DNA from: Ampelocalamus luodianensis
Taxonomy: Eukaryota; Streptophyta; Magnoliopsida; Poales; Poaceae
Direction: 5' to 3'
DNA length: 64,000 nucleotides
NCBI GenBank assembly: GCA_036346255.1
Contig: CM070618.1
Coordinates: 75,588,428-75,652,427, forward strand
A program made the translations under genes and the position numbers. Positions within the stretch are counted from its first letter, which is position 1, and each line of letters opens with the position of its first letter. Of this stretch, positions 45,351 through 58,118 are shown one piece after another. Under the pieces are notes generated by a model. That model was not told the DNA's origin. It searched no databases and saw nothing but the letters and a program-made list of their open reading frames with translations.

Positions 45351-48300
45351 ATGGCGGCGGCGGCGTTGGCGGTGGCGGGGAGCAATGTGGAGTTCATCCG
45401 CGCGCGCAGCGACAAGCGGGAGTACCGCCGGGTGGTGCTCCCAACGCGCTCGAGTGCCTCCTCATCAGCGACGCCGACACCGACAAGGTCCGTCCCGATC
45501 GCGCTCCCAATCGCTAGCGCGCTCGCTCCTAGGACGCCGCGGGAGCAGGGAATGCTCGCGGATTGGTCTACCGTTTCCGCGTGATTCGGTGCTGATTATC
45601 TCTCTCCCTCTCTCTGCCTCTCGCGGTGCGCAGGCGGCGGCGTGTATGGAGGTCGGCGTGGGCTCGTTCAGCGATCCAGACGGGCTCGAGGGCCTCGCGC
45701 ACTTCCTCGGTGAGTTCAGTTCCCTCCTCTCCGCGCTCCTCATCTCATCAGTCATCTCGCTCGAGCGCTTGGCTTCGATTTCGGTTCCTTGCGTGCGCTT
45801 GATCTAGCCACGGATTGATTCGTGGAGTGTGGTTTCGGGCTAGGTAGTGATTGGGTCATTGGGTGGGGATTGTTCGTTAGGACGCCTGGCCCCAGCGCGG
45901 TGCTCTTGCTCCGCGATTTGCTTGCGCACCGGCATGGATGAATCTCATATCCCTTTTGGGATCCGGCTGGGGTCTCGAATTGTCTCCGTCGAATCAAGGA
46001 GACAAGGAACACTTGGTTGGTTCACCTGTCCCCCTGGTTCTGGGTGCTTTCGTGGGTCAATGATGAAGTTGCAGATTTACAGTCTAAGTCAATGGATGTT
46101 CCCTATATAAAAGTTGAAAGTCTAGTGGTTGGTTAGGGTGTCACTGGGCGTGTTTTGACCGTCAGATCACGCCATTGATGGTTCAGATTAAGGGTCTAAT
46201 CAAAAGTGGAATTGTGATCAGTTGAGTGCATCCACGAGTGATCGGAGTTATCGGCTGTAATGATACTGTTGCGCCACACGAAATTATAAAAAATAGTCCT
46301 CTACAAGCGAATTACCAGAAATAGCGTGGATGACATGCACCCCTGCCGTGTCCTTGTGGCACCGAAAAAACGTGCACTAATGCAGCAAATAATGAACAGT
46401 ATAGTGAACAGTGCCACAGTGATAGTAAGCAGTATAGTAAATAGTATCAAACACACTGTTTTACACCCGCACGATGGGCGCGGTAGGGGGTCTAGGAGGT
46501 GAGGGCATATATTGTTTGCCGACATGTTCATGGTGTCATGTTGCCGATTCATTCATAAGATTATTTTTGCTATTTCTTTGGACAACAGTACCGCCGTGCA
46601 CGGTTTATGTTTACCAGATTCGTTTCCTTTACTCAATGACAGCCGCTATCTACTGCTGTAGCAGTCGCCCTCAACGTTATTTTTCTCAAATGTTTCTGAA
46701 GCGTCTAGCTAAAATCCATGGCAATATTATTTGCTGACAGATTATTGGAAGTCAGCGACAAAGTTTAGTACAGTAGTAGTACTATATTTCTTTTTAGTGA
46801 TCCGAGAATTTAATGGTAGACACGGTTTGGTCGGGCGGGCCAGAGTTCAGGACGGGAGTTGGTCGTTCTCCAAATAATTTAACCTGCTCTGCTAGACTGC
46901 TACACATTGTTGGCTAGTAGGTTTCTTGGCAGCTGACACAATCACAAAAATGAATCTACAACTTTCGGTCTGAGTAGATACGTGTCGATTTTATCGGGCG
47001 GGTGAATTCTACTGGTAAGTGGTAACAACACTAGATAAAGGTGTAGACTGAGCCTGTATTGATTCACTGCATATGTGTATGTAAAGGCATATTGCAGACA
47101 AGACCACGTAAAGTAAAATTGATTGGTATACTCTAGACTAGAGAGTGGCATCGTTTTTTAGCATGATTTGTTACTCTTGTAACAGCAAAATGCTTGATGA
47201 GTGCAAAATAAACTGTCCTAGCAGCCGATGCCACCGGCTATCCTTCCGGTGATATTTACTCCTATGATCTAAGGATCATAACAGTTGGGATGGAGGAAAT
47301 GATCATAACAGTTGGGATGGAGGAAATGATTAGCATGATGAATGTTGGTAGCATCAAATCAAATTCATTTTCACTTGAAGTATTTTCTCTGTTCTCTTTC
47401 TTGTCTTGATTTATTAGCATGGACTTGCTTGCAGAGCATATGCTATTTTATGCCAGTGAGAAATACCCTGGAGAACATGATTATACGAAATATATCATAG
47501 AGGTACCTTCTATCAATCAACTCAAAGAAAACATTTAACCTCATTTCGTTCCATCATATGTTTGCTTGCAAGTATTACTCACACTTTAAGCGTGATATGC
47601 TGACACAACCATATCAGATTTTACGAGTTCAACCCAGTTGTAGGGTTCCTGGCATCATATTAGATGTTGGGACAGTCAGAATGTTACAAGATAGAAGACG
47701 AGAAAGAAAAAAAGAATTTGTTAGGCTATGATAGGTGGCACATTATGATTGATTTCAGTGATTTGCACTTAACATCATGCAAAGAAATCTAGACTTGTAC
47801 CATAGCAGGCCAAATGATATCTGCTTGCCATAAACTGTGGTCATGCCTAAGGTCCAATTATAGCCTGTTGTGCTCTCAAACCAAATACACCTAGCACTGA
47901 AGCTGAAGTCCATGCTCACCAATGTACTACGGTGTTGTGATGACGTTACATGCAGGGAAATGTTGTAAAGAAAAGCAGCACTAATTTCCAGACTAGCAAC
48001 AACCTTGTGATCCGATCTTAAGTTGTTAAAGAAGTCCACACCTTCTACGATTTCCTGTCTGGGGCCCTGTTAATATGAAACATTTTAAATATTATGTTTA
48101 ATGCTTCAAAGTTACATTCAGTGCACTTGGATTATATTTTGAGTATTTGGTATGATGTGAAAAATATCAGCACGGTGGCTCTTTCAATGCCCGTACATGC
48201 TCCGAGACAACAGATTTCTATTTTGATGTTAACGTGGACAATTTTGAAGAAGCCTTAGATAGGTAAGTCTCTTCAATGTTATTTTATCCAGTTAATGCAT

Positions 48301-51300
48301 GTTTCTGAATAAAGTGGCGATTTCTGTTCTGCAGATTTGCATGGTTCTTTATTGAATAATAATGAGGTGATTTCTGTCATGCAGATTTGCACAGTTCTTT
48401 ATTAAGCCGCTGATGTCACAGGATGCTGTTCTTAGAGAGATAAAGGCTGTTGATTCTGGTGAGCAGTTGCTTTATAATGGTGATGCTATTTGTATCTAAC
48501 ATGGCTTATGCTTCTATGGTCTCTCGTACAAAAACAAGAGTATACCTCAAAACAACTATTCTTATATGGGTGGTTAAGAACTTAAGATTACACTTTATAA
48601 TTTACACTTGTTTCATCTGGAGTAGTGAGAAGCACATTCTAGCTAACATCGCTTTTTGTTGTCCTTACAGAACACAAGAAAAATTTATTGTCTGATGGCT
48701 GGAGAATGTTTCAGGTACTCAAAGTTTCAACTTTGTTAGTTAGATACATCAGATTTTCTTTCTTGCAACACTATGTCATATCTGTATCAGAAACTGCAAG
48801 TAGTAAAGCGTAGGCGTTTTGAATATGTACTCCCTTTATTTACAAGGTGTGCTTCCATATTAACCATATTTGGCATGATCTAAGCCCGGTTCACTTTTAA
48901 TCCCATTAGCCATGCTGCACTGTTACTTCAGTTTTCAATTTTTTTTTCCCACAGCTTCAAAGGCATCTGGCTTCAAAGGATCACCCTTACCATAAATTCA
49001 GTACCGGTAAGCAATTCTTGATGTTCTGACATTCTGACTACTCTTCTTGTTTGCTCATTATGATAGTTGTTTTGTATTTTTCATGATAAAACATAGTGAG
49101 GATGCAAACAACAGGACGTTTCAGTTTTCTTGTATTCCACATCTAAATATACCTATCAGCTTTACAAATAACATTATTTTTCAAGTCACATTGAAATAAT
49201 GTGTAATTTGTTCATGCAGATTGAAATGACTGCATCTAAAATTTAAATTGATGTCAAACAATGTTTGGGTCTTCCTATCAATTCTTGTGCATCCCTAATA
49301 AGCTACTGTCTTGTGGAGTTTGTATCTTATTTGCTTGAAAGTCATCATCCCAAATATATGAAACAAGTAAAAGATTTTATTATTTTATGACTGCTAATTT
49401 GTCATTTAATACATCAGGAAGTTGGGAAACACTAGAAACTAAACCAAAAGAGAGGAGCTTGGACATCAGACTTGAGCTTCTGAAGTTTTACGAGAATTAT
49501 TCAGCGAATCTTATGCACCTTGTTGTTTATGGAAAGGGTAAATATTACAGGTTAGTCCATTGGCATACCTACACCTATTTGTTACTGATATAATGATTTT
49601 TTTTCTTATGGGTAGAGAGCCTCGATTGCCTTCAAAGCTTAGTTGAACGCTTGTTTAGTGACGTCAAAAACACTGATCAGAGAAGCTTCAAATGTCCAAG
49701 TCAACCTGTTTTGGGGGAACATTTGCAGGTAGAAACTTGAAGCAACACAAATCATAGTAGATGGAAAGGATGGAATACTTGGCACAGAATCCACTCTCAA
49801 TAGTTTTTATTTATCACATAAAAAGTAAATATAAGCGATGGCAAATGATGTGAAATTTACCACACTTCCTTCATCCTTGTCACGCAGCTTCTTGTCAAAG
49901 CAATTCCGATAAAAGAAGGTGACTCTCTAGAAATATCATGGCCAGTTACACCTAACATCCACTTTTACAAAGAAGGTCCTTACCGTTATCTCAGTCACCT
50001 CATTGGGCATGAAGGCGATGGGTCCATCTTCCATATTATAAAGGAACTAGGCAAGTTAGCTTCAACAGTATATTGTTGTACATATTATTTTGCCAGCATT
50101 ATCTGCCCAAACATTAGTCATTGCTTAGTTTCTTGTGTCAACTACTCAACTTGTGTGATCTGACATGTCCAATTTTGGCTACATTAGGGTGGGCCATGAA
50201 CTTGGTGGCTTGGGAGGGCAGTGACAGTGCTCAATACTCCTTTTTCTCAGTAAGCATGAGGCTCACTGATGCTGGTCATGGTTAGTTTCCATTTTCATTT
50301 TGTTCTTTTAGAACTGACACAACATTTCATTTCCAAGCACATTTTGATGTTCTTTAAGCCTCTTATGTGCACATGAAATGATTGCAGAACACATGGAGGA
50401 TATCGTTGGATTGGTCTTCAAATACCTTTACCTATTAAAAGAAGATGGAATCCATGAGTGGATCTTTAATGAGGTAATCGACAGGAACATGGTTAATGTA
50501 TTGTGTAAAATTGTTTGATGGGTTATGCTTCTATATGCAGTTACTTCTCTGAGGAACAGAAATTTAAGTTTCTGATCTTTGCACGTCTTCATTGGAATAG
50601 TTTTCTTTAAAAGTTTCATGGTGATTTTATTGTTTGTGAGGAAAGGCAACCAAGGATCCCAAAACCGGAACCGGGCAAAATCCAGCCCGGCGCCATTTCT
50701 CTGTTACCGGCCGGTAACCGGAAATCCCGGAAAAATCCTGGCTGGATTTCGTCAAATGGAGTTTGAATTCGGGATGAAACCACCAGGATTTTGAATTTGA
50801 ATTTGAATTTGAAGGATTCCGGCCGGGATTTTGGATCCCGGTCCCCACCGGGTAATCCGGTAACCGCCGGTTACCAGCCGGGTTTTTGATCCCTGAAGGC
50901 AACAAAGGCTTTCTGAAGTCTAGGATCTTTGCATTTTGTCACAGGAATAGTTTTTGTCAGAAATGTCACAATCCCCGTATTCAAATTGTCCAAATGAATC
51001 TATGACTGAAAAGAAACCTTATTGGGGAATTTTGTTATGAACAAACAACAACTATGTAAAACAGTATAATTTTTTTAGAAAATAAAATGACACACTTATG
51101 TTGATTCACAAATGAGATACTTTTCATTTGATAGGAAGGTCTCGTTGGTCCTTGAGAACCTACCAGGAGTCCAGTATACATGTGCTTCCAATATAGGATA
51201 ATATAATTTATCAGCTAGTGTTGGAGTATGAGCATTTGAATATGAACATTGCGCTCTTGGACTCTGTTATGTTTTCTTTTAACAAAACAATCTCATTGGG

Positions 51301-54300
51301 TTTAAATTTTATCACCTGAGGTTGTTTGTTGCAGCAATTCATAGTATCAATTTTTCTGCATGCCTTTAGCATAATGAGGAGCAAATACGATTTACATTTA
51401 ATTATGTAAATGTACATGCTAACATGTTTTTGATTTGCTAGCTTGTGGCGATAAACGAAACAGAATTCCACTATCAAGACAAAGTCCGTCCAATCAGCTA
51501 TGTAATAGATACTGCCTCAAGCATGCGGGTATATTTCTCTAGAGCTCATTACATACTTCAGCTTTTACAATTCCTTATGATCTATGATCTTCAATTCTTC
51601 ATTGCTGAATGCTGATATATCACGTGTGGAGGTATTTGATCAATGGTAAATTGAAGTACCAACCACTCTATTGTCTAGGATTTCAATGGGCCCGAAATCT
51701 GTTGAACTGCATCTTTTATTCAGTAGTGTCTTCTGTCTTCAATTCAAATACTTGTGAACCGGCTTGCAGTTGTTCCCACCAGAAGAATGGTTGGTTGGAG
51801 CATCATTGCCATCGAAGTATGCTCCAAATAGAATAAGTATGATACTTGAAGAGTTGTCACCCGAAAGAGTAAGGTAAGCTTTCACATGGCACCTTTGTTT
51901 GTCCCTCCTTACTACCTATATCATAGTCTCTTCGTATCTCTCTGCATATAAACATATATAAACAGGTTCTTTTCTGAACTAGTGCAAAGTATGTAGATGG
52001 CTGACATTGGTAAATTACTAACTGATTCTGGCACTCATCAATAAAGAATTATCAATTGGGAACAAATATCTTTAAACACTTTATAATTAATATTTGTATT
52101 ATTCCAATTGCTAATTACCCATAACCGTTTTCTCTGTTTTTTTCGGGTTTTGGTTCCAGTTTTTGAACCCAAACCCGGTTTTTTCCGGTTTTCCGTAACG
52201 GCCGTTACCGTTACTCGCTGCTAGGGTTTTGTTCGCCATTTAAATCTTGGTTGTGTTGGAATAATTGTTTGTGTATTTTGCTGATAAGCTTATGACATCA
52301 TACAATCTGCAGTTCTGCACATAAATTAGCATATGATGCTAAATATTATGCCTTTCTTCTATCTTTAATTCAATGCTTCTCTCTATCTCTTTAGAATACT
52401 CTCGGATCTAAAAAATTTGAAGGATCTACTAATTCTGTTGAGCCCTGGTACCATACATCATATTCTGTTGAAAATGTCACTCCTTCTATGATACAGGTTT
52501 GCTCTTTTTTTCAATGATATCATTTTCTAATTGTATTTTTTCCCCATCTTATACCACATGACATACTGTTACAATATGCTTAATTATTCAAATTTATGTG
52601 AATAATCCTCCACAACATATTGTAATTGATTACCTCTATTGTCAGCAATGGGTTCAAAAAGCTCCTACTGAGAGGCTCCAACTCCCAAAGCCTAATATTT
52701 TCATTCCAAAGGATTTATCAATTAAAGAAGCGCATGACAAGGTTAAGTTTGGAGTGCCTTGTTTGCCTTTTATGTTCACATTAGCACACTCCATATGAAT
52801 TGTTCAAATATTCACATCGTAAATAAATTTTAACAAAACAAAACTGTTTTACCAGGTTAGATTTCCAACAGTATTAAGGAAGACACCACTTTCACGGTTG
52901 TGGTATAAGCCCGACATGCTGTTCTTCACTCCAAAGGTTAACGTTGTAATTGATTTCCACTGTCCATTGTCAAGCCACTCCCCTGAAGCAGTCGTTTCTA
53001 CAAGTCTCTTTGTCGATTTGTTAGAAGATTACTTGAATGCTTATGGTAAGCAAGCACTGATTAGTAAATTATGTGAATAATTGCATATTTGTCCATATAT
53101 AACAGTCCAATTGGGGATTACTCCTGACAACTTTAAGTCCAAATATGCACTGACAAATATTTCTTCTTTTTGCAGCTTATGATGCTCAAATTGCCGGTTT
53201 ATTCTATTCAATATATCTCACTTCTACTGGATTCCAGGTTTTATTCAGTTACTATGCTCCTTCTGTTTCAATTTCATGCATTACGAAGTTGCTGGTATTA
53301 GGCCAGTTTTGAATTATAGCTCAAACACTTAACAGTCTATTTTTAAAGGTCAGAGTAGGTGGTTACAATGACAAGATGAGAGTTCTGCTACATGCCATAA
53401 TGAAGCAAATAGCTAATTTTGAAGTTAAGCCAAACAGGTTTTCTGCCCTGAAGGTAATATGTGGATTGTATTATATTTGAAGTACGTGTTTCCTTGTCAT
53501 ATTTTTTCTCAGGAACATTTAGATATTTAATTGTCCCCTTTGTCATCAACTTTGTGTGGATCAACTTGTTTGCCTGCTTAATTTGATAATTTCACTTTCA
53601 TTAAACTCTGCTCATCTGTCAACTTGCAACTGATAGATGATCAAAGCTGAGTTGTGTCAAGTTTAAAGTTGTGGACATGATATTGTGAGAACGAAAAGCA
53701 TGAAGGATTCTGCAGTGCTCAGCATACATAACTATGATTTGTTTGTCTGCATCTTTTGCAACATACTTGTTGGAAATTTATGGCAACATTTCATCAAAAA
53801 CATAACTGAATATAAGAGGTTTTGGCGACTACAGAAGCAATCTAGACATACATGGCAAGTCAAGAATTCACAGAAGATTCATAATTGTTCATACTCCATA
53901 TCCTAATCTAATAATCTTAATACTGATCCCAGTTCTCAATGCTGTGCTTTTATTTATTTATGACCTGCCAGAAAATTCTTTAAAATAGCCAAATCCCATC
54001 TAATTGCATGGCCTAACTTCTTTGTAATGGTACAATTTGTGATACTTAATTGAGCAGCACATTTCATTGAGTGCAGTTTGCACCACATAATGATTATGAT
54101 AAAATGTATTTATCAAGTTGCAGTAATACTACTGATTATTGCAACCGTTGATATCAGGAGTTCGCGAATTCTATTATATTCTTCAAGCTTCATTCTTGGC
54201 CTGTGGATTCTTAAAATTAGATCTAGGATAACATGTGCTGCATCAGTGCATTTTGAAACTCTCTGATATAGTTGTGTTTTTCTTGTGCTAATTTCTTTCA

Positions 54301-57300
54301 TGACTAATTGTTGACCCACATCTTACCATCACAGGAAACTTCTGTCAAGGACTACCAAAATTTCAACTTCAGCCAGCCATATTCTCAAGCTTCATACTAT
54401 CTCTCTTTGATATTGGAGGATAAAAACTGGCCTTTGGTTGAGAAACTTGAAGCTCTTTCGAAGCTTGAATTAGATTCTCTTGCAAAGTTTGTGCCACACT
54501 TGCTATCGAAGACATATTTGGAATGCTATGTTCAAGGTTTGGTAAACTTTCATGCTAATCATCATGTAAATATATTTCCAAGAGACTGGAGTGGGATTCA
54601 TTTCCAATTGTACTTACTAAAAATTCTTGTTGTAGGGAACATTGAACCAAGTGAGGCAAAATCTATGGTCCAGGAGATTGAAGATATTATATTTAATACC
54701 CCCAATTCTGTATTCAAATCCATGTCTCCATCACAATATCTGACTAAAAGGGTTGTCATGCTTGAAAATGAGTTAAAATGCTACTACCAAATTGAGGGCT
54801 TAAATCAGAAGAATGAGAATTCATCGGTTGTCAAATATATTCAGGTAGTTCCTTCTAAACTTTGGTGCAAGGAGTGCAACTAATGTACTCCAGAATCCAG
54901 ATTACTGATGGGCGATCAGTACCTTCTAATCTTTGTTGCAAAACTAATGTTCACAAAGCCAGTTAGCAATCGGCCATCATAATCCCAGCCATGGAAGAAA
55001 AACCCGGCCAGTAACCGGCTACCGGAGGGCATCCGGGAAATCAAATACCGGAACTACAACGTCCGGTTTAGCCAATTCAAAATTCAAAATTTGATTTTTG
55101 ACAGCGAATTTGAAATTTCGTCCGGAAAACCGGTTTGACGGTAACCGCCAGTTACCGTACCGCCTGGCCGGAAAATGCCCGGAATGGTTTTGGAACCCTG
55201 TTCCCAGCTAATTACTGGTTCAGCCCAATAATAGTTGGAAGTTGGAACACTGTGGAGAGGATTGTCGGCAGCTTGCCACTCAGTTGGGGACAACTCGGTA
55301 GAATGGCATAGTTCTACTTTTTCTACCTTTTGAAACACTATTATGCAATATTGTGCTTGCATGCAAAATTAGTGTCAAATACTCCAATTCAAACAGAATT
55401 AATCAAGTTTCTTACATATAGTGTCAAATTTCTTGAAAAATCCATCAGAAAAAATAAAATTGAAAGATAGTGCAAAAACTAATGGAATTTATAGATATTT
55501 GCCTCCTGGTCGTTTAGCAGTGACTGAAGTAACAAAGTATATTGTATGTCGGAGCACTCAGTCACACCACATGATATAAGCTTCTCAGCCTTCAGTCACT
55601 AACCCGAAGTGTGACTGAGCCGGCACAAGGGACATGTAGCAGTAGCATTGTTTCCTTCAGTCGCTTTGCTAGACCAAGTCATGAGGGGACACACAGATAG
55701 TGTTCAGTTATTTTTTATACATGTTTTGTTGGAGAGCTAGGGCATGCTTGAGCCACCAAGTGACGCTCTAGCCACTCAATAACATATCAGATCAATAGAA
55801 TACAGCGGTGTGACTGAGTGTGAGATATATAAAATCTGGATTATTATGCTCTTTTTAAATTCCTTTAAAGGATTATTATTTTATAAGAAGTTGCATAATA
55901 TCTCAAGAAATTAGAAGAAATGCTCGAAGTTAAATGTGTAATGTTCTTTAACAAGATGCATGCCAGAATACTAAGCATATTTAATATACTCAGGTCCATC
56001 AGGACGATGCCATTTCAAATATCAAACTTCAGCTGTTCTCTCTAATTGCTAGCCAGCCAGCCTTCAACCAGCTGAGAACCGTTGAGCAACTTGGGTATAT
56101 AGCAAGTCTTTCTCTAAGGTATATGGTACAGGTTTTTGTGTATAGACGTATTGCTTGCTACTTTGTCCCTTTAGGAGAAACAAGAAGATTTGGTTCGCAT
56201 TTGATCATTTATAATCTTAGTTTACAATGAATGTCCTCATTCATCAGATCTAATTATGGAGTCCGGGCACTTGAGGTTGTTATTCAGTCCACAGTAAAGG
56301 TACAAGTTAAAAGTTAAGAGTAATTGATATGATAAATTTTTTGCTACTTTCTCCTACTGATTTCTTATATTGGACGCCTAGGATCCTTCATATCTTGATG
56401 CTAGAGTTGATGAATTCTTCAAGATGTTCGAAAGCAAAATCCATGAACTGTCTGACAAGGATTTCAAGGTTAGTGGCTTCAGTTTGCTCTACAGAACTAA
56501 TTGAGCTTTCAGGTTTTCCTAACTTCTATGATGTTCCATGTAAAATTTCCCATCTCTTTCATAAGTACTTTATTAGTATGTTATCTAAAATCTGCATTAT
56601 TGAGTGATAGGACTTGGTCCTGGGTAATAAAACAGGACTTAGAGAGTGTGAAATAGAAAACTGGTACAAGTATAAAACCATGTACATCATCACATCATAG
56701 AAGGAATTTAACAGTATTAGTACATGAATCAGAAGAATGAAGAAATATGATGAGTCATAGTTGAATTTGTCCATAATTTTCACGTTAGTATACTATTGGA
56801 TTATTATGTCCTCAATCAGAGCACATTAAATTCACAATATTCAAATATATTATTTCGCATTAGTGTAGCTCATTAGGCATTGACATGACCTTCTTATTGC
56901 AGAGAAATGTCAAATCACTTATCGATTCGAGACTGGAGAAATTCAAAAACTTGTGGGAGGAATCTCACTTCTACTGGGGAGAGATTGAGGCAGGAACTCT
57001 TAAGTTTGATAGGGTTGAGTCCGAGGTAAGTGTTTTCCTTTCGGACAACAATGCATCATAAGAGAAATTTGTATCGAACATAAAGAAAACAAGAAAATAA
57101 ATAAACAAAAACTACTAGCACAGTATTCAAAGGTTTTATTTTGAGGAAACATAAAACCACTCTTCTTTCCAAAGCAAAAATGTCGCGTCCTTAATTCGCA
57201 AGATATATGACTTCAAAAAACACTTGCAGGTTGCGCTCCTGAGAGAGCTCAAGAAAGAAGAATTCATCGAATTCTTTGATCAGTACATAAAGGTCGATGC

Positions 57301-57484
57301 GCCTCAAAGGAAGACAGTAAGCGTGCAAGTCTTTAGCGGCAACCATTCGGTAGAGTTCAAGAAGTATATCGCCCAAGCTGATCCGCCCAAAACTTACCGG
57401 ATTACGGACATATTCGGCTTCAAGCGATCAAGGCCTCTGTACCCCTCGCTGAAGGGAGGTCCAGGCCGGATCACAATGGACTGA
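45351..57484 (+). CDS. PXM16: Insulin-degrading-enzyme-like M16 metalloprotease, 26 exons, three frameshifts
   Basis: Exons: 45351-45487, 45634-45709, 47435-47502, 48171-48262, 48385-48458, 48671-48714, 48955-49006, 49418-49537, 49616-49728, 49888-50050, 50188-50280, 50388-50473, 51442-51528, 51770-51873, 52395-52496, 52646-52741, 52856-53045, 53176-53237, 53350-53453, 54335-54536, 54636-54844, 55994-56118, 56248-56299, 56382-56468, 56903-57025, 57230-57484. The inverted zinc motif HFLEH spans residues 69-73 (exons 2-3), with the third ligand Glu in AVDSEHKKN. RTVEQLGYIASLSLRSNYGV near the C-terminus is the conserved substrate-binding region. Length would be 972 aa, normal for the family, but one-base deletions near 45,441, 52,406 and 53,400 break the frame. 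Intron 10 has a GC donor. Role by family: degrades short peptides; the Arabidopsis relative is peroxisomal. No SKL-like C-terminal tripeptide is seen (ends ITMD). Confidence 0.92.
47274..47327. repeat. 27-bp perfect tandem duplication in intron 2
   Basis: GATCATAACAGTTGGGATGG followed by AGGAAAT occurs twice head to tail (47,274-47,300 and 47,301-47,327). Confidence 0.9.
48312..48400 (+). repeat. 50-bp tandem duplication of the exon 5 acceptor
   Basis: The polypyrimidine/acceptor region and first ~20 bases of exon 5 (GCAGATTTGCACAGTTCTTT at 48,381) occur 50 bp upstream as GCAGATTTGCATGGTTCTTT (48,331). Use of the upstream acceptor would reach an in-frame TGA within a few codons. Confidence 0.85.
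50651..50895. mobile_element. hAT MITE of the CCGG-rich family, 245 bp, in protease intron 12
   Basis: The ends are CAAGGATCCCAAAACCGG and CCGGGTTTTTGATCCCTG. A perfect 8-bp target duplication AAGGCAAC lies at 50,643-50,650 and 50,896-50,903. The interior is rich in CCGGTTACC and CGGTAACCG palindromes. Confidence 0.9.
52115..52235. mobile_element. Fragment of the CCGG-rich MITE family in protease intron 14
   Basis: CGGGTTTTGG, AACCCGGTTTTTTCCGG and GTAACGGCCGTTACCG words match the interior of the hAT MITEs at 30,863, 50,651 and 54,990. The ends are not recognisable. Confidence 0.5.
54990..55200. mobile_element. hAT MITE of the CCGG-rich family, 211 bp, in protease intron 21
   Basis: The left end is CATGGAAGAAAAACCCGG and the right end GGTTTTGGAACCCTG. 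The flanks ATCCCAGC (54,982-54,989) and TTCCCAGC (55,201-55,208) are a one-mismatch 8-bp duplication. The interior is CCGG/GGTAACC-rich like its relatives. Confidence 0.78.
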
Positions 57485-57872
57485 GCTATTATTACGCTGC
57501 TATTTTTATCCCTGTAGTATATATATAGCCCGTGCATATGCATGAAGTCAATTCTAATTGGCTTTTTAATGGTCACACGCGATTGCACAATGCTATTCTA
57601 TCATGTATGGATCAAACTTAATAAAATTTCAATCATCGTACGAATAGACAATCCTTTCTTTACAAATATACGAGTAACAGCCGCAGAAAACCATGTACAC
57701 TTGTCTGTATGTGTTTCGTCTGACAACCATGCACACTCTACAATTACACGAGCACAATGTACAGGAAGGCGCCGTGAGCCGAGGAGGACACGTACACACA
57801 TGTGAGGCACGTGCCCGGCTGTCCGCCGCCCGCGGGCCGCGAAGGTGTCACCATCGGCGCACGCATCACCGG
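57485..57872. other. Protease 3' UTR and convergent intergenic region
   Basis: The protease gene (plus) and the small serine-rich-like gene (minus) converge here, so both 3' UTRs should lie in this 390-bp stretch. Nothing else was recognised. Confidence 0.5.
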
Positions 57873-58118
57873 CTACGGCACGCCCCGGAGTGCCGCCACC
57901 CTTCCGCGGCCGCTGCCGGCGGCGCCCGTGCCCCATTCGTAGCTGCCGCGGTGCCAGCGGCACCGGAACGACCCCCGGTGCGCCGTGGGCGAGCACACGC
58001 AGTAGTGCGGCTGGCGCTGCTCCCGCCGCGGCGCAGGCGAGGGCGCGGCTCCCGCCGGCGGGGCCCGCCGCTTGACCGCGCAGCCCGGCGGCAGAGGCGG
58101 CAGCCCCGGATGGCACAT
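57873..58118 (-). CDS. Short serine-rich protein-like (plant-specific)
   Basis: An 81-codon frame reads from ATG at 58,118 to a stop just before 57,873. Its core YCVCSPTAHRGSFRCRWHR matches the CxCSPTxHxGSFRCRxH signature of a plant-specific family annotated as serine-rich protein-like. Proline/alanine-rich flanks surround it. No signal peptide or membrane helix is evident. The molecular function of the family is not established to my knowledge. GC content is very high. It converges with the protease gene. A longer minus-strand frame (58,428-57,601) overlaps in another phase but lacks the motif. The start chosen is the first Met in the motif frame. Confidence 0.65.
   Translation of the reverse strand: MCHPGLPPLPPGCAVKRRAPPAGAAPSPAPRREQRQPHYCVCSPTAHRGSFRCRWHRGSYEWGTGAAGSGRGRVAALRGVP

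Noticed and set aside
46257..46500. Possible transposon in protease intron 2
   Set aside because: There are repeated GAACAGTATAGT words, but no inverted ends or target duplication could be found.
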